Below are positions 14,822 through 16,371 of a stretch of 16,371 bases of DNA, in pieces. Within the stretch, counting starts at the first letter, position 1, and the number at the start of each line of letters is the position of its first letter. A program made the position numbers and the translations under genes. The notes beneath the pieces were generated by a model. It saw nothing but the letters and a program-made list of their open reading frames with translations. It ran no database searches and was not told where the DNA came from. Source of the stretch: Desulfomicrobium sp. (lineage in GTDB: Bacteria > Desulfobacterota > Desulfovibrionia > Desulfovibrionales > Desulfomicrobiaceae); contig DPKT01000190.1 of the NCBI GenBank assembly GCA_003542385.1, forward strand, positions 1 to 16,371, given 5' to 3'.

Positions 14822-16219
14822 ATGACCAGAAAGAGACGAAACACCCACCGCAGGCAGTCCAACATCTTTCGAAAGAATTCCTCCAAGTCGTCCCGCGCCG
14901 CACTGCCGTTTCTCGCCTTCCTGGGCATCTTGATCATCGGCGGCGCCGTCGCCTTCAATTTCCTGGCCCCCGAGGAAATCCAGTCGAGCGTCGACTACAG
15001 CGCCATGGGCGTTGCGGCCCGACATGACGTCCAGCCGTCGGAGAACGCCGAGGCGCTGCCCACCGACCCCCGCGAACTCCCGGTGGCGGAGGCCCCGCGC
15101 GAGCCCGAAATCACCCGCATGACCGGCATCATCAAGAACGGCGACACGCCGTCGTCCCTTCTCGAAGGCTGCATGGCCCTGCCGGAGATCTACAACCTGT
15201 GCAACGAGAGCAAGAGCATCTACCCCCTGAACAACCTCAAGGCCGGGCAGCCCTGGACCATGATCTACTCGGGGGACGCCCTCGTCGGACTGGAGTACGA
15301 GATCGACGCCGAGGAGCGTCTCGTCGTCTCCATGACGGACGGCGGGTACGAATTCCGTCGTGAGGCCATCCCTTACGAAATCGAGACCAAGACCGTCTCC
15401 GGGGTCATCGAGAGCAGCTTTTTCGGTGCCATCGGCCAGGCCGGCGAGAACGACGAACTCGGCATTCGGCTGGCGAACGTCTTCGCCTACGACGTGGATT
15501 TCACCCGCGACCTGCGCCAGGGCGACAGTTTCAAGGCCATCGTCCAGAAACGGTACAGGGAAGGGAGCTTCGTCGGGTACGGCCCCCTGGCCGCGGCCAG
15601 CTTCACCAACCAGGGCCAGACCTACTACGCGTACAGCTACACCGACAAGAGCGGGAACACCGCCTACTACGACCAGAACGGCCGCCCGCTGCGCAAGGCA
15701 TTCCTGAAGTCGCCGCTGCCCTTCACCCGCATCTCCTCGGGTTACACCATGAGCCGCATGCACCCCATCCTGAAGTACCGCCGGCCGCACCAGGGCGTCG
15801 ACTATGCCGCGCCCACGGGCACGCCCATCAGCACCGTGGCCGACGGCATCGTCGCCCAGGCCGGGTCCAACAGCTCCCAGGGCAAATTCGTGCGCGTCAT
15901 CCACAGCAACGGCTACGAGACCATCTACAACCACATGAGCAAATTTGCCCAGGTCTCGAAAAAGGGAGCCCGGGTGAAGCAGGGACAGGTCATCGGCTAT
16001 GTCGGCAGCACGGGCTACTCCACGGGGCCGCATCTGGATTTCCGCATGCGGCAGAACGGCAAGCTCGTAAACCCCCTGAAACTCAAGGTCATGCCCGCCG
16101 ACCCCATCGCCAAGAAGGAGATGCCGAATTTCAAGGCCGCCATCGCGGCCTGGAAATCGCAGCTCGAAGAACCGGTCCAGGCGGCCTCCCTGGAGCAGCC
16201 GACGACCACCGTTCAGTAA
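14822..16219 (+). CDS. Membrane-anchored M23 family endopeptidase (MepM-like)
   Basis: A 465-residue peptidoglycan endopeptidase of the LytM/MepM type, anchored in the inner membrane and acting in the periplasm on cross-linked stem peptides during cell-wall growth. A basic N-terminus is followed by one membrane helix (about residues 37-53, FLAFLGILIIGGAVAF). The middle, about 100-290, is an OapA/Csd3-like regulatory region (GIIKNGDTPSSLL, then NLKAGQPWTMIY). The catalytic domain is about 295-420: HQGVD gives His323 and Asp327, YNHMS gives His371, and GPHLDF gives His404 and Asp406. The last motif is HxD where many M23 enzymes have HxH, so the third zinc ligand may be Asp. ATG 14822 begins the membrane-anchor segment and follows AAGGA by 3 nt; an upstream GTG at 14729 lacks support. 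Confidence 0.93.
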   Translation: MTRKRRNTHRRQSNIFRKNSSKSSRAALPFLAFLGILIIGGAVAFNFLAPEEIQSSVDYSAMGVAARHDVQPSENAEALPTDPRELPVAEAPREPEITRMTGIIKNGDTPSSLLEGCMALPEIYNLCNESKSIYPLNNLKAGQPWTMIYSGDALVGLEYEIDAEERLVVSMTDGGYEFRREAIPYEIETKTVSGVIESSFFGAIGQAGENDELGIRLANVFAYDVDFTRDLRQGDSFKAIVQKRYREGSFVGYGPLAAASFTNQGQTYYAYSYTDKSGNTAYYDQNGRPLRKAFLKSPLPFTRISSGYTMSRMHPILKYRRPHQGVDYAAPTGTPISTVADGIVAQAGSNSSQGKFVRVIHSNGYETIYNHMSKFAQVSKKGARVKQGQVIGYVGSTGYSTGPHLDFRMRQNGKLVNPLKLKVMPADPIAKKEMPNFKAAIAAWKSQLEEPVQAASLEQPTTTVQ

Positions 16220-16248
16220 CCCAGGCAGCCTCCGACCCGGCGCTCCGC

Positions 16249-16371
16249 CTAGTCCGGCGCGCCCGGCACCACCCGGGCCAGGCAGACCTCCCGGCCGTGC
16301 TCCTCGCCCGACATGGCCAACCTCACCCCCCCTTGCCCGTCCGCCTCGTGACGGATCACGACGCCGTCGCC
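16249..16371 (-). CDS. 3' end of an unidentified gene
   Basis: Forty codons plus a TAG stop remain open to the window edge on the minus strand, reading GDGVVIRHEADGQGG and continuing to the C-terminus CLARVVPGAPD. The residue mix looks coding, and the frame is convergent with the M23 gene, leaving a 29-bp gap. The family is not recognisable from so short a piece. No terminator is evident between the two stops. Confidence 0.5.
   Translation of the reverse strand, partial: GDGVVIRHEADGQGGVRLAMSGEEHGREVCLARVVPGAPD

Overview
The window is a 16.4 kb, GC-rich (mostly about 60-68% by eye) bacterial chromosome segment. Long antisense shadow ORFs, a SelB-type translation factor, a small rubredoxin, a Thermotoga/Clostridium-like M18 aminopeptidase, a PilZ protein and a degenerate LapG-like protein together suggest a strictly anaerobic sulfate reducer of the Desulfovibrionales (Desulfovibrio/Desulfomicrobium type). 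That assignment is an inference from gene content and base composition; no 16S or similar marker is present.

Left part (1-5.5 kb): accessory DNA punctuated by three same-orientation copies of a non-coding hairpin repeat (A 1-166, cut by the window edge; B 4411-4620; C 5254-5467). Between A and B sits a tightly overlapping four-gene operon on the + strand: a DUF4123 type VI secretion (T6SS) adaptor/chaperone, an unrecognised 101-residue protein, a lipoprotein resembling the Tli4 immunity family, and a GxSxG lipase resembling the Tle4 phospholipase effectors. I read this as an orphan T6SS effector-immunity module. A drop in GC covers the C-terminal half of the immunity gene and the N-terminal part of the effector. 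Between B and C is a single low-GC gene for a tandem YegP/DUF1508 protein.

Middle part (5.5-11.1 kb): a minus-strand housekeeping block. In transcription order it holds a cyclophilin-type peptidyl-prolyl isomerase, a five-domain S1 RNA-binding protein, and a small rubredoxin with an unusual Cys-Pro-Cys first metal motif. A rho-independent terminator follows, then an M18 aminopeptidase and selB, which are coupled by a 9-nt gap. A strong hairpin terminator closes selB next to repeat C.

Right part (11.2-16.4 kb): a minus-strand four-gene operon (LapG-fold protein whose catalytic Cys position holds Ser, cupin, CDF metal transporter, 50-residue lipoprotein) diverges from a + strand TetR regulator across a 222-bp region with two TTGACA -35 boxes. 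A PilZ gene follows; its 5' leader contains a hairpin that buries a Shine-Dalgarno sequence. Next is a membrane-anchored M23 endopeptidase with its own sigma-70-like promoter, and finally the 3' end of a convergent minus-strand gene.

The most interesting items are the hairpin repeats bracketing the T6SS module, the Ser-for-Cys LapG-like protein, the CxC rubredoxin, the hairpin over the PilZ leader and the unknown 101-residue protein inside the effector operon.
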